Assembly: GCA_964035575.1 (NCBI GenBank)
Contig: OZ037851.1
Location: forward strand, 1,612,001 to 1,676,000
Reading direction: 5' to 3'
DNA from: Rhynchopus sp. YZ270_cl-10
Lineage: Eukaryota; Euglenozoa; Diplonemea; Diplonemida; Diplonemidae
Length of the DNA stretch: 64,000 nt
The notes under the pieces are model-generated. The model saw only the letters and a list, made by a program, of their open reading frames with translations. It had not been told where the DNA came from and made no database searches. This document shows positions 10,626 through 22,800 of this stretch, piece after piece. The translations under genes and the position numbers were made by a program. How positions within the stretch are numbered: the stretch's first letter is position 1; every line of letters begins with the position of its first letter.

Positions 10626-10828
10626 ATGGTCACTACAAGTAAATATCAGAAGACACCAGTGTATGTATCACCTGTCGACATGCAGAGGATTGCAGATGCC
10701 TTGGGCGGGAAGAGTAAGACAGTGTCAGTTACGTTGCATGCAAGTGGTATCAAACGGTATCCATTACCACTAACCCCAAAGCAGAAGGAGAAGGTCAAGG
10801 AGAAGGGGTCAACGCGTGTCACTTTAAG
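10626..10828 (+). pseudogene. Minor-virion-like (X) gene, N-terminal piece, unit 1
   Basis: The ATG at 10626 starts MVTTSKYQKTPVYV. The piece is joined within the unit to ATPase sequence. The same start occurs at 15265, 19908, 24544, 29182 and 33821, and only the last continues into its own C-terminal half. Fossil piece. Confidence 0.6.
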
Positions 10829-11395
10829 TCTTATCAGCACGACACTACACCAAAAGATCTACCAGATGATGATGGAGCACTTTGCAGCTATTGACGAGAC
10901 GATACGGAGTGAGCTGGAACGGGAGTTGAAGAAGAAGAAGGTGAGTGAGGAGAAGATCGACGAGACCTTAGAAGCCTTGAAGCCAACAGCAGAGTTCTTC
11001 GACAGTGTGGCTGAGTTCGATGTGGAGGACCTTGACGCAAAGCAGAAGAACCTTGTGTTGTTGGACGATGTTGTGGCGGAGAAGAACCAGAGAGACTTCA
11101 TCAACCTGTACGTACATGGACGTCATCGCAACATCTCACCAGTGTACTTGAGTCAGAGCTTCTAGGACACACCAAAGGTGACACGACAGAACTGCAGCTG
11201 CTTCCTGCTGTTCAACCTTAACAAGAAGGAGAGACGTATGATAGCGACTTCATGCAGCGACCTTGAGCCTGACGAGTTCAACAGTTTGTTTGATGGTCCG
11301 CCCCGGTACAACTTCGTCATGATCGACAACCAGCCTATTGTTCCCGAACTAAAGTATCGAAGGAACTTTGATCAGATTGTATTTCCGGGATGATA
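10829..11395 (+). pseudogene. Polinton FtsK/HerA packaging ATPase, C-terminal remnant, unit 1
   Basis: A hydrophobic-Asp-Asp strand (LVLLDDVV, Walker B-like), the GRHRNISPVYLSQSF sensor-like block and the downstream C-terminal helices (ERRMIATSCSDL, YNFVMID) match the A32-like genome-packaging ATPases of Polintons. The Walker A half is absent from the unit. Truncated, with about one further break. Repeated in units 2-5. Confidence 0.65.
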
Positions 11396-11406
11396 AGAGA
11401 AAAGAC

Positions 11407-11562
11407 ATGTCTGACAGAACAACGACCCCGAAGAAAGATAGTAGTGCTGCTACGATCAACAAGACAAGAGACTCAGAACCGAAGGTTCCTCGAGGGACTT
11501 CAGCCCGAGACGTCAGTTCCCGTGGTAGTGTTGGGAGCAAGATAGTGACGGCGATGTGTTGA
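11407..11562 (+). CDS. Short basic open frame, unit 1
   Basis: A 51-residue frame starting MSDRTTTPKK, rich in Lys, Arg, Ser and Thr, follows the ATPase piece. No family recognised. It may be a small element gene or chance. Repeated identically in the other units. Confidence 0.25.
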   Translation: MSDRTTTPKKDSSAATINKTRDSEPKVPRGTSARDVSSRGSVGSKIVTAMC

Positions 11563-11845
11563 AGAAGCAAATGTGTTGGTAACCCTAATGTGGTGGTCAA
11601 GCGTTAGTCTTTATCTCGTCAGGCCAGGCTTCCGCCTGCTACATCCTTCTTTGCGAAGAGGTGTACTGTCTGTCTATCTTTATGTGTGTGTGAACAGCAA
11701 TGTATCAAACAAACGAACCCCCTCCTACTCCCCCTCTTTTTTTTTTGTTGCCCCCGAAACCTCCCCCCAGCAACGAACCTACTCTACATCACAACAGGAT
11801 AAACACCTCTCTCCCTATCTCACATCCCCCTCCCCTCACACAAGT

Positions 11846-14276
11846 ATGTCTGATCGTCATGTCGTTACCTCGTCTCAAAGCACAGCCGATCAGAGAGTGA
11901 TATACCTGGAGTCACAGGAGGACAAGCTGCAGCAGCAGATCGTAGGGTTGCAAGGGTTTCAGGCAAATGAACCAGGATACGATGCAAACAACTTGAAGAA
12001 AATGCTTCTGTTTGGATTCAGCGATGATCAACGCAGTGCCCCCAAAGTGGAAGAAACGATCGCCGAGCTCAAGGCGGAGAAGACGGTATGACCCTTGCTT
12101 TCCACACAGGGCTTCCCACAATTTTAAAATGTGACGAATTCGTCATATGAGCATTTTTTTTTTGGATTTCCGCGAAAATCGCCACATGACGAATTCGTCA
12201 CGGGTTTTTTTTCTCAACCTTCCTGTATACACGCGTCAGCAACCAATACAGGTAGTGTATTGAAATGATTCTGGGGGGGGGGGGGGGGGGGGGGGTAAGG
12301 GCCAGGGGTCCTAAGAGTGGTAACTTTTACCACTTCTGAAGTGACCTTTTTTATTTTTTTTGAAATCCGAAGGTCACTTCGAAGTGACCTTCGAAAAGTG
12401 CCCTAAAAAGTGACCTTCCCCTTTTTATTTTTGAAATCCGGTGTCACGAAGTGACCTCGGATACTTAACGTACACCGGGAACACGTTGGAGGGTCCGGTA
12501 ATTGTTTTCTTTTTGCTAAGATTAGTGGTCTGCAGGGCTGCAGGTTGCCAATTGTACAATTTTTGCAATTTTTCTTGAAATGTTGCGTACCGTGGCTTCG
12601 CCAGAAAATTTCGCTTTAGCAAAATACGTAAGTAATTTACGGAAACTGACGATAATTACCAACGACAGTGCCATTTTATGGCACCATTTTTTATAAATGT
12701 TGCGTTCCGTGGCTTCGCCAGGAACCTTTGGGTGACATGACCGCCGTTTCTTTTATAAATGTATGAGGTTACTGATAAGAAGGTTGACACCCATTAAACA
12801 TCTGCCAAAACATCTGCCTATGGCTGTGTTGTGTTGTTCGTGGTAAGAAGCAAAACGGTGTCACCAGACTGCGAGACCGCGAAATTGCCTCACAAAAAAA
12901 AATCGTATCTAGTACCCTGTCCCTACGATTCGGCGATAACCAACGTCCAGTGTATTTGCGCCTTTTCAACTTCACTTTTGTTGTTCCTCTGAGGGGGGAA
13001 AGTTTTTTTTTTCCCCTCCCCAAAAAACGAGAAGTGACCTTGAAGTTACCATTTTTAATTTTTTTGAGAACAGCGTTAGGACCTCTGGTGACATGACCGC
13101 CATTTATTTTGTAAATGTACTAGGTTATTTAGGGGGTGGGAGAGGGTTTTTTTTTTTTTTTTACGGGTTGAAAAAAAAAAAATGATGTGTTTGTCATCAC
13201 ATTTTTGAGATTTGAAGATTGTGGGAAGCCCTGTTTCCACACCCATTTTTATTTTATTTTTCTAGCATGACCCATTCGCAACATGTGTGTCGTGTGGAAC
13301 TCTTTGTAGTTTCTATTCACTTAACCTTTGAGTTGAGTCATTACATGTGGTTGTACTGTCTGTGTGGCGTAGGGAACCTCGGACCTTTTGGAGGCACGGC
13401 GAGTGGTCTACTTGCTTTCCACACCCATTTTTTATTTCAGCTTTCTAGCATGACCCATTCGCAACATGTGTGTGTTTGGGTTGCAAAGTCGGCAGTGGTG
13501 ATGTACAGTGTGGTGCAACTTTTTGTTGTTGTTGTTTCTAGTTTTGTACATTCACCTTCCACACACTTACAGAGCGTCAATAAACAGCTGGAGAGTGCGC
13601 TGAGGCAGAGCACGTTGGCGATGGAGGTATATGTAGCACGTGCTTTTCACACCTATTTTTATTTTATCTTTCTAGCATGACCCATTCACAACATGTGTGT
13701 TGGGGTTGCAAAGTCGGCACTGGTGAGATGCACAGTGTGGCACAACTTTGTTTTTTATTTTTGTTGTTTCTATTGTTGTATATTTATTTTACACACAGTT
13801 GCTGACGGAGATCGAGAAGCAGAACACGCTGGAGATGAATCGGAAGCTGATGGGAAGTAACCAGAGTTCTCAACCATATAAAAGCGCCTCAAGCAAATCA
13901 GGTTCAAGTTCCGTATGCCATGATTCCGAGAGTACATTTCATTACTTTTAAAATACCCCACAACAAATGGTTTCTTGTGCTTTTGCAGATTTCTCGGGGT
14001 CCCAAACCACCTAGTGCCCGACTCACGCAAAGAATTGGCAACTTCAAGTCACGCGAAGCGATTGTTCCGCAACAAGCAGCATTACCCGAGATCGCACGGG
14101 ATACCAGAACTAAACCCAATAAGAAGGTGAACAATACAACCTCTGTTTCCACAGAGCGGCAGGGTCCCATGGGTCAACTCCCTCGCCGTATACCGCCAGA
14201 AACGGTAATTAGGATCTGGTTAGCACAGCTAAAGTACTGTACACGTGATACACCTTATTCACCTTCTCTTCCTTAG
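11846..14276 (+). CDS. Spliced coiled-coil gene inside the array unit (unit 1 copy)
   Basis: Exons inferred at 11846-12085, 13373-13405, 13573-13626, 13799-13912 and 13989-14204 or to 14276. Every exon junction keeps phase 0 and every intron is GT-AG. The product would be about 220 residues, with heptad-like exons (VIYLESQEDKLQQQIVGLQ, KQLESALRQSTLAME, EIEKQNTLEMNRKLM) and a basic C-terminus. No family recognised; it may be a cellular gene picked up by the element or an uncharacterised element gene. Introns 1-3 are homologous to one another and intron 1 carries a hAT element. Copies start at 16485, 21128, 25764 and 30402 in the other units. Confidence 0.55.
12107..13233. mobile_element. Non-autonomous hAT element in intron 1 (unit 1)
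   Basis: Terminal inverted repeats CAGGGCTTCCCACAAT and its exact complement are flanked by the 8-bp direct repeat TTTCCACA (12099-12106 and 13234-13241). Both the CAGGG start and the 8-bp duplication are typical of the hAT superfamily. The homologous intron 2 keeps the unoccupied CTTTCCACACCC site. The 1127-bp interior has no transposase. It holds two TGACGAATTCGTCA palindromes, GAAGTGACCTT-type palindromes, the variable poly-G tract and repeated GTTGCGT(A/T)CCGTGGCTTCGCCAG segments. Confidence 0.9.
12273..12295. repeat. Length-variable poly-G tract, unit 1
   Basis: A 23-base G run. The matching runs in units 2-5 are 27, 20, 22 and 23 bases and account for all unit-length differences. Confidence 0.95.
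13406..13572 (+). other. Introner-like intron 2 (167 bp)
   Basis: Shares CTTTCCACACCCATTTTT, TTTCTAGCATGACCCATTCG, CAACATGTGTG and GGTTGCAAAGTCGGCA with intron 3, and its first half with intron 1. It ends CTTACAG. Confidence 0.7.
13627..13798 (+). other. Introner-like intron 3 (172 bp)
   Basis: Aligns nearly end to end with intron 2, including the TCTAGCATGACCCATTC core and the (C/G)ACAGTGTGG block. It ends CACACAG. Confidence 0.7.
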
Positions 14277-14942
14277 AATTAAATATAAAAGAAAACAGCT
14301 TTTTTCTCCAAATCGCGCAAATACACAAAACCACTCTGCCCTCATGTTTCCAGCTCACAGGTTTTGGGTAGACACAACACTATGTGCGTTCTGAAGTCGC
14401 CGTGGTATAGGCCTCCTGGGGAACGCCACGTAAAACAAAGACTAACGCGCCATGTGCACTACCTCCTGGGTGGTTGTGGAAACGTGCACACGAATCATAT
14501 CACATCAATCATATCATATCTATCATATCTTTTGGGGATTCTTGAGGACGAGAACCTAGATTCCGTCAATCCCGTCAATCCCGTCAAGTTCGTCAATTTT
14601 GGTTTGGGAAGGTATGGTCTCGGGTTTGACAGGATTGACAGGAGGGTCTCTGATGAACCATATCGCAGGGTCTACACCAAGCTTCCATTCACAGGTAACA
14701 CGCACTGGACTCAGGAGTGAAGCCTGCTTGAGACACTGAGATTCCCTCTCATCCTCTAGACACGGACAGCTGGCATGACACCTGTAGAGAGACGCAGTAG
14801 GTATGTAAGAAAGCTAACCAAATAAAAATCAAAAATGAAAACATCGGATATGGCATAGATAAACCATATTTATACTGCTGCGCTGATCTCTCCCTTTCTT
14901 ATACTACTCGCTCTGTTTTCAACACGCTGTTTTGGCCGTGTT
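14277..14942. other. Unit segment between coiled-coil gene and integrase piece
   Basis: Holds CATATCA-type short repeats near 14498-14530 and GTCAATCCC repeats near 14575-14600. One 118-residue open frame is not convincing. No gene called. Confidence 0.4.
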
Positions 14943-15245
14943 CTATCGCGCTGTTTTTACGACCCCTAAGTCGATGAGGTCCATCTGCATGACGTCGTTG
15001 ATCTCGAAGGCTGTGATGTGACCTGACAGCTTGCTTGGCTTTTTCCTGAACAGCTGATATGCCCTCTGCTTGTGTATGTAGTCCTCTATCTCGTCAAGGG
15101 TGTACTTTTCACCTTCTTCCGCCGAGCCTGCAAACTGAAAGTCAAACAACCTCGCAGGATCAGTGATGTACCCTGAGTCTCGCCATAATTTGTTCAAGTT
15201 CCCCCTCACTTCGTTCGAGCTTACGTTCATTTCATTCGAGCTCAT
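14943..15245 (-). pseudogene. Polinton integrase, N-terminal remnant, unit 1/2 junction
   Basis: The minus-strand frame from the ATG at 15245 reads YITDPARLFDF, IEDYIHKQRAYQLFRKKPSK and INDVMQMDLIDLG. This order matches the segment before and into the catalytic core of Polinton rve-type integrases. Only the N-terminal part remains. It is divergent from, and within about 20 bases of, the X gene start at 15265. Copies end at 19888, 24524, 29162 and 33801. Confidence 0.55.
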
Positions 15246-18200
15246 TTGTTTCTTATACACAAAAATGGTCACTACAAGTAAATATCAGAAGACACCAGTG
15301 TATGTATCACCTGTCGACATGCAGAGGATTGCAGATGCCTTGGGCGGGAAGAGTAAGACAGTGTCAGTTACGTTGCATGCAAGTGGTATCAAACGGTATC
15401 CATTACCACTAACCCCAAAGCAGAAGGAGAAGGTCAAGGAGAAGGGGTCAACGCGTGTCACTTTAAGTCTTATCAGCACGACACTACACCAAAAGATCTA
15501 CCAGATGATGATGGAGCACTTTGCAGCTATTGACGAGACGATACGGAGTGAGCTGGAACGGGAGTTGAAGAAGAAGAAGGTGAGTGAGGAGAAGATCGAC
15601 GAGACCTTAGAAGCCTTGAAGCCAACAGCAGAGTTCTTCGACAGTGTGGCTGAGTTCGATGTGGAGGACCTTGACGCAAAGCAGAAGAACCTTGTGTTGT
15701 TGGACGATGTTGTGGCGGAGAAGAACCAGAGAGACTTCATCAACCTGTACGTACATGGACGTCATCGCAACATCTCACCAGTGTACTTGAGTCAGAGCTT
15801 CTAGGACACACCAAAGGTGACACGACAGAACTGCAGCTGCTTCCTGCTGTTCAACCTTAACAAGAAGGAGAGACGTATGATAGCGACTTCATGCAGCGAC
15901 CTTGAGCCTGACGAGTTCAACAGTTTGTTTGATGGTCCGCCCCGGTACAACTTCGTCATGATCGACAACCAGCCTATTGTTCCCGAACTAAAGTATCGAA
16001 GGAACTTTGATCAGATTGTATTTCCGGGATGATAAGAGAAAAGACATGTCTGACAGAACAACGACCCCGAAGAAAGATAGTAGTGCTGCTACGATCAACA
16101 AGACAAGAGACTCAGAACCGAAGGTTCCTCGAGGGACTTCAGCCCGAGACGTCAGTTCCCGTGGTAGTGTTGGGAGCAAGATAGTGACGGCGATGTGTTG
16201 AAGAAGCAAATGTGTTGGTAACCCTAATGTGGTGGTCAAGCGTTAGTCTTTATCTCGTCAGGCCAGGCTTCCGCCTGCTACATCCTTCTTTGCGAAGAGG
16301 TGTACTGTCTGTCTATCTTTATGTGTGTGTGAACAGCAATGTATCAAACAAACGAACCCCCTCCTACTCCCCCTCTTTTTTTTTTGTTGCCCCCGAAACC
16401 TCCCCCCAGCAACGAACCTACTCTACATCACAACAGGATAAACACCTCTCTCCCTATCTCACATCCCCCTCCCCTCACACAAGTATGTCTGATCGTCATG
16501 TCGTTACCTCGTCTCAAAGCACAGCCGATCAGAGAGTGATATACCTGGAGTCACAGGAGGACAAGCTGCAGCAGCAGATCGTAGGGTTGCAAGGGTTTCA
16601 GGCAAATGAACCAGGATACGATGCAAACAACTTGAAGAAAATGCTTCTGTTTGGATTCAGCGATGATCAACGCAGTGCCCCCAAAGTGGAAGAAACGATC
16701 GCCGAGCTCAAGGCGGAGAAGACGGTATGACCCTTGCTTTCCACACAGGGCTTCCCACAATTTTAAAATGTGACGAATTCGTCATATGAGCATTTTTTTT
16801 TTGGATTTCCGCGAAAATCGCCACATGACGAATTCGTCACGGGTTTTTTTTCTCAACCTTCCTGTATACACGCGTCAGCAACCAATACAGGTAGTGTATT
16901 GAAATGATTCTGGGGGGGGGGGGGGGGGGGGGGGGGGGTAAGGGCCAGGGGTCCTAAGAGTGGTAACTTTTACCACTTCTGAAGTGACCTTTTTTATTTT
17001 TTTTGAAATCCGAAGGTCACTTCGAAGTGACCTTCGAAAAGTGCCCTAAAAAGTGACCTTCCCCTTTTTATTTTTGAAATCCGGTGTCACGAAGTGACCT
17101 CGGATACTTAACGTACACCGGGAACACGTTGGAGGGTCCGGTAATTGTTTTCTTTTTGCTAAGATTAGTGGTCTGCAGGGCTGCAGGTTGCCAATTGTAC
17201 AATTTTTGCAATTTTTCTTGAAATGTTGCGTACCGTGGCTTCGCCAGAAAATTTCGCTTTAGCAAAATACGTAAGTAATTTACGGAAACTGACGATAATT
17301 ACCAACGACAGTGCCATTTTATGGCACCATTTTTTATAAATGTTGCGTTCCGTGGCTTCGCCAGGAACCTTTGGGTGACATGACCGCCGTTTCTTTTATA
17401 AATGTATGAGGTTACTGATAAGAAGGTTGACACCCATTAAACATCTGCCAAAACATCTGCCTATGGCTGTGTTGTGTTGTTCGTGGTAAGAAGCAAAACG
17501 GTGTCACCAGACTGCGAGACCGCGAAATTGCCTCACAAAAAAAAATCGTATCTAGTACCCTGTCCCTACGATTCGGCGATAACCAACGTCCAGTGTATTT
17601 GCGCCTTTTCAACTTCACTTTTGTTGTTCCTCTGAGGGGGGAAAGTTTTTTTTTTCCCCTCCCCAAAAAACGAGAAGTGACCTTGAAGTTACCATTTTTA
17701 ATTTTTTTGAGAACAGCGTTAGGACCTCTGGTGACATGACCGCCATTTATTTTGTAAATGTACTAGGTTATTTAGGGGGTGGGAGAGGGTTTTTTTTTTT
17801 TTTTTACGGGTTGAAAAAAAAAAAATGATGTGTTTGTCATCACATTTTTGAGATTTGAAGATTGTGGGAAGCCCTGTTTCCACACCCATTTTTATTTTAT
17901 TTTTCTAGCATGACCCATTCGCAACATGTGTGTCGTGTGGAACTCTTTGTAGTTTCTATTCACTTAACCTTTGAGTTGAGTCATTACATGTGGTTGTACT
18001 GTCTGTGTGGCGTAGGGAACCTCGGACCTTTTGGAGGCACGGCGAGTGGTCTACTTGCTTTCCACACCCATTTTTTATTTCAGCTTTCTAGCATGACCCA
18101 TTCGCAACATGTGTGTGTTTGGGTTGCAAAGTCGGCAGTGGTGATGTACAGTGTGGTGCAACTTTTTGTTGTTGTTGTTTCTAGTTTTGTACATTCACCT

Positions 18201-19812
18201 TCCACACACTTACAGAGCGTCAATAAACAGCTGGAGAGTGCGCTGAGGCAGAGCACGTTGGCGATGGAGGTATATGTAGCACGTGCTTTTCACACCTATT
18301 TTTATTTTATCTTTCTAGCATGACCCATTCACAACATGTGTGTTGGGGTTGCAAAGTCGGCACTGGTGAGATGCACAGTGTGGCACAACTTTGTTTTTTA
18401 TTTTTGTTGTTTCTATTGTTGTATATTTATTTTACACACAGTTGCTGACGGAGATCGAGAAGCAGAACACGCTGGAGATGAATCGGAAGCTGATGGGAAG
18501 TAACCAGAGTTCTCAACCATATAAAAGCGCCTCAAGCAAATCAGGTTCAAGTTCCGTATGCCATGATTCCGAGAGTACATTTCATTACTTTTAAAATACC
18601 CCACAACAAATGGTTTCTTGTGCTTTTGCAGATTTCTCGGGGTCCCAAACCACCTAGTGCCCGACTCACGCAAAGAATTGGCAACTTCAAGTCACGCGAA
18701 GCGATTGTTCCGCAACAAGCAGCATTACCCGAGATCGCACGGGATACCAGAACTAAACCCAATAAGAAGGTGAACAATACAACCTCTGTTTCCACAGAGC
18801 GGCAGGGTCCCATGGGTCAACTCCCTCGCCGTATACCGCCAGAAACGGTAATTAGGATCTGGTTAGCACAGCTAAAGTACTGTACACGTGATACACCTTA
18901 TTCACCTTCTCTTCCTTAGAATTAAATATAAAAGAAAACAGCTTTTTTCTCCAAATCGCGCAAATACACAAAACCACTCTGCCCTCATGTTTCCAGCTCA
19001 CAGGTTTTGGGTAGACACAACACTATGTGCGTTCTGAAGTCGCCGTGGTATAGGCCTCCTGGGGAACGCCACGTAAAACAAAGACTAACGCGCCATGTGC
19101 ACTACCTCCTGGGTGGTTGTGGAAACGTGCACACGAATCATATCACATCAATCATATCATATCTATCATATCTTTTGGGGATTCTTGAGGACGAGAACCT
19201 AGATTCCGTCAATCCCGTCAATCCCGTCAAGTTCGTCAATTTTGGTTTGGGAAGGTATGGTCTCGGGTTTGACAGGATTGACAGGAGGGTCTCTGATGAA
19301 CCATATCGCAGGGTCTACACCAAGCTTCCATTCACAGGTAACACGCACTGGACTCAGGAGTGAAGCCTGCTTGAGACACTGAGATTCCCTCTCATCCTCT
19401 AGACACGGACAGCTGGCATGACACCTGTAGAGAGACGCAGTAGGTATGTAAGAAAGCTAACCAAATAAAAATCAAAAATGAAAACATCGGATATGGCATA
19501 GATAAACCATATTTATACTGCTGCGCTGATCTCTCCCTTTCTTATACTACTCGCTCTGTTTTCAACACGCTGTTTTGGCCGTGTTCTATCGCGCTGTTTT
19601 TACGACCCCTAAGTCGATGAGGTCCATCTGCATGACGTCGTTGATCTCGAAGGCTGTGATGTGACCTGACAGCTTGCTTGGCTTTTTCCTGAACAGCTGA
19701 TATGCCCTCTGCTTGTGTATGTAGTCCTCTATCTCGTCAAGGGTGTACTTTTCACCTTCTTCCGCCGAGCCTGCAAACTGAAAGTCAAACAACCTCGCAG
19801 GATCAGTGATGT
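15170..19812 (+). repeat. Array unit 2 (4643 bp, G27)
   Basis: Same gene pieces as unit 1. The hAT copy is at 16746-17876. Confidence 0.95.
16746..17876. mobile_element. hAT element copy, unit 2
   Basis: Amplified with the unit, not an independent insertion: same TIRs, same TTTCCACA flanks. Confidence 0.9.
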
Positions 19813-22800
19813 ACCCTGAGTCTCGCCATAATTTGTTCAAGTTCCCCCTCACTTCGTTCGAGCTTACGTTCATTTCATTCGAGCTCATTTGTTTCTTATA
19901 CACAAAAATGGTCACTACAAGTAAATATCAGAAGACACCAGTGTATGTATCACCTGTCGACATGCAGAGGATTGCAGATGCCTTGGGCGGGAAGAGTAAG
20001 ACAGTGTCAGTTACGTTGCATGCAAGTGGTATCAAACGGTATCCATTACCACTAACCCCAAAGCAGAAGGAGAAGGTCAAGGAGAAGGGGTCAACGCGTG
20101 TCACTTTAAGTCTTATCAGCACGACACTACACCAAAAGATCTACCAGATGATGATGGAGCACTTTGCAGCTATTGACGAGACGATACGGAGTGAGCTGGA
20201 ACGGGAGTTGAAGAAGAAGAAGGTGAGTGAGGAGAAGATCGACGAGACCTTAGAAGCCTTGAAGCCAACAGCAGAGTTCTTCGACAGTGTGGCTGAGTTC
20301 GATGTGGAGGACCTTGACGCAAAGCAGAAGAACCTTGTGTTGTTGGACGATGTTGTGGCGGAGAAGAACCAGAGAGACTTCATCAACCTGTACGTACATG
20401 GACGTCATCGCAACATCTCACCAGTGTACTTGAGTCAGAGCTTCTAGGACACACCAAAGGTGACACGACAGAACTGCAGCTGCTTCCTGCTGTTCAACCT
20501 TAACAAGAAGGAGAGACGTATGATAGCGACTTCATGCAGCGACCTTGAGCCTGACGAGTTCAACAGTTTGTTTGATGGTCCGCCCCGGTACAACTTCGTC
20601 ATGATCGACAACCAGCCTATTGTTCCCGAACTAAAGTATCGAAGGAACTTTGATCAGATTGTATTTCCGGGATGATAAGAGAAAAGACATGTCTGACAGA
20701 ACAACGACCCCGAAGAAAGATAGTAGTGCTGCTACGATCAACAAGACAAGAGACTCAGAACCGAAGGTTCCTCGAGGGACTTCAGCCCGAGACGTCAGTT
20801 CCCGTGGTAGTGTTGGGAGCAAGATAGTGACGGCGATGTGTTGAAGAAGCAAATGTGTTGGTAACCCTAATGTGGTGGTCAAGCGTTAGTCTTTATCTCG
20901 TCAGGCCAGGCTTCCGCCTGCTACATCCTTCTTTGCGAAGAGGTGTACTGTCTGTCTATCTTTATGTGTGTGTGAACAGCAATGTATCAAACAAACGAAC
21001 CCCCTCCTACTCCCCCTCTTTTTTTTTTGTTGCCCCCGAAACCTCCCCCCAGCAACGAACCTACTCTACATCACAACAGGATAAACACCTCTCTCCCTAT
21101 CTCACATCCCCCTCCCCTCACACAAGTATGTCTGATCGTCATGTCGTTACCTCGTCTCAAAGCACAGCCGATCAGAGAGTGATATACCTGGAGTCACAGG
21201 AGGACAAGCTGCAGCAGCAGATCGTAGGGTTGCAAGGGTTTCAGGCAAATGAACCAGGATACGATGCAAACAACTTGAAGAAAATGCTTCTGTTTGGATT
21301 CAGCGATGATCAACGCAGTGCCCCCAAAGTGGAAGAAACGATCGCCGAGCTCAAGGCGGAGAAGACGGTATGACCCTTGCTTTCCACACAGGGCTTCCCA
21401 CAATTTTAAAATGTGACGAATTCGTCATATGAGCATTTTTTTTTTGGATTTCCGCGAAAATCGCCACATGACGAATTCGTCACGGGTTTTTTTTCTCAAC
21501 CTTCCTGTATACACGCGTCAGCAACCAATACAGGTAGTGTATTGAAATGATTCTGGGGGGGGGGGGGGGGGGGGTAAGGGCCAGGGGTCCTAAGAGTGGT
21601 AACTTTTACCACTTCTGAAGTGACCTTTTTTATTTTTTTTGAAATCCGAAGGTCACTTCGAAGTGACCTTCGAAAAGTGCCCTAAAAAGTGACCTTCCCC
21701 TTTTTATTTTTGAAATCCGGTGTCACGAAGTGACCTCGGATACTTAACGTACACCGGGAACACGTTGGAGGGTCCGGTAATTGTTTTCTTTTTGCTAAGA
21801 TTAGTGGTCTGCAGGGCTGCAGGTTGCCAATTGTACAATTTTTGCAATTTTTCTTGAAATGTTGCGTACCGTGGCTTCGCCAGAAAATTTCGCTTTAGCA
21901 AAATACGTAAGTAATTTACGGAAACTGACGATAATTACCAACGACAGTGCCATTTTATGGCACCATTTTTTATAAATGTTGCGTTCCGTGGCTTCGCCAG
22001 GAACCTTTGGGTGACATGACCGCCGTTTCTTTTATAAATGTATGAGGTTACTGATAAGAAGGTTGACACCCATTAAACATCTGCCAAAACATCTGCCTAT
22101 GGCTGTGTTGTGTTGTTCGTGGTAAGAAGCAAAACGGTGTCACCAGACTGCGAGACCGCGAAATTGCCTCACAAAAAAAAATCGTATCTAGTACCCTGTC
22201 CCTACGATTCGGCGATAACCAACGTCCAGTGTATTTGCGCCTTTTCAACTTCACTTTTGTTGTTCCTCTGAGGGGGGAAAGTTTTTTTTTTCCCCTCCCC
22301 AAAAAACGAGAAGTGACCTTGAAGTTACCATTTTTAATTTTTTTGAGAACAGCGTTAGGACCTCTGGTGACATGACCGCCATTTATTTTGTAAATGTACT
22401 AGGTTATTTAGGGGGTGGGAGAGGGTTTTTTTTTTTTTTTTACGGGTTGAAAAAAAAAAAATGATGTGTTTGTCATCACATTTTTGAGATTTGAAGATTG
22501 TGGGAAGCCCTGTTTCCACACCCATTTTTATTTTATTTTTCTAGCATGACCCATTCGCAACATGTGTGTCGTGTGGAACTCTTTGTAGTTTCTATTCACT
22601 TAACCTTTGAGTTGAGTCATTACATGTGGTTGTACTGTCTGTGTGGCGTAGGGAACCTCGGACCTTTTGGAGGCACGGCGAGTGGTCTACTTGCTTTCCA
22701 CACCCATTTTTTATTTCAGCTTTCTAGCATGACCCATTCGCAACATGTGTGTGTTTGGGTTGCAAAGTCGGCAGTGGTGATGTACAGTGTGGTGCAACTT

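Larger units (their letters stand above)
10531..15169 (+). repeat. Array unit 1 (4639 bp, G23)
   Basis: Fused on the left to pore-like copy 3. Its internal parts are annotated individually below; the other units repeat them in the same order. Confidence 0.95.

Noticed and set aside
14103-14158. 28-base intron (GTGAAC...CCACAG) within exon 5 of the coiled-coil gene
   Set aside because: Too short beside the other introns, its donor does not fit the GTATG-type rule, and the frame is open without removing it.
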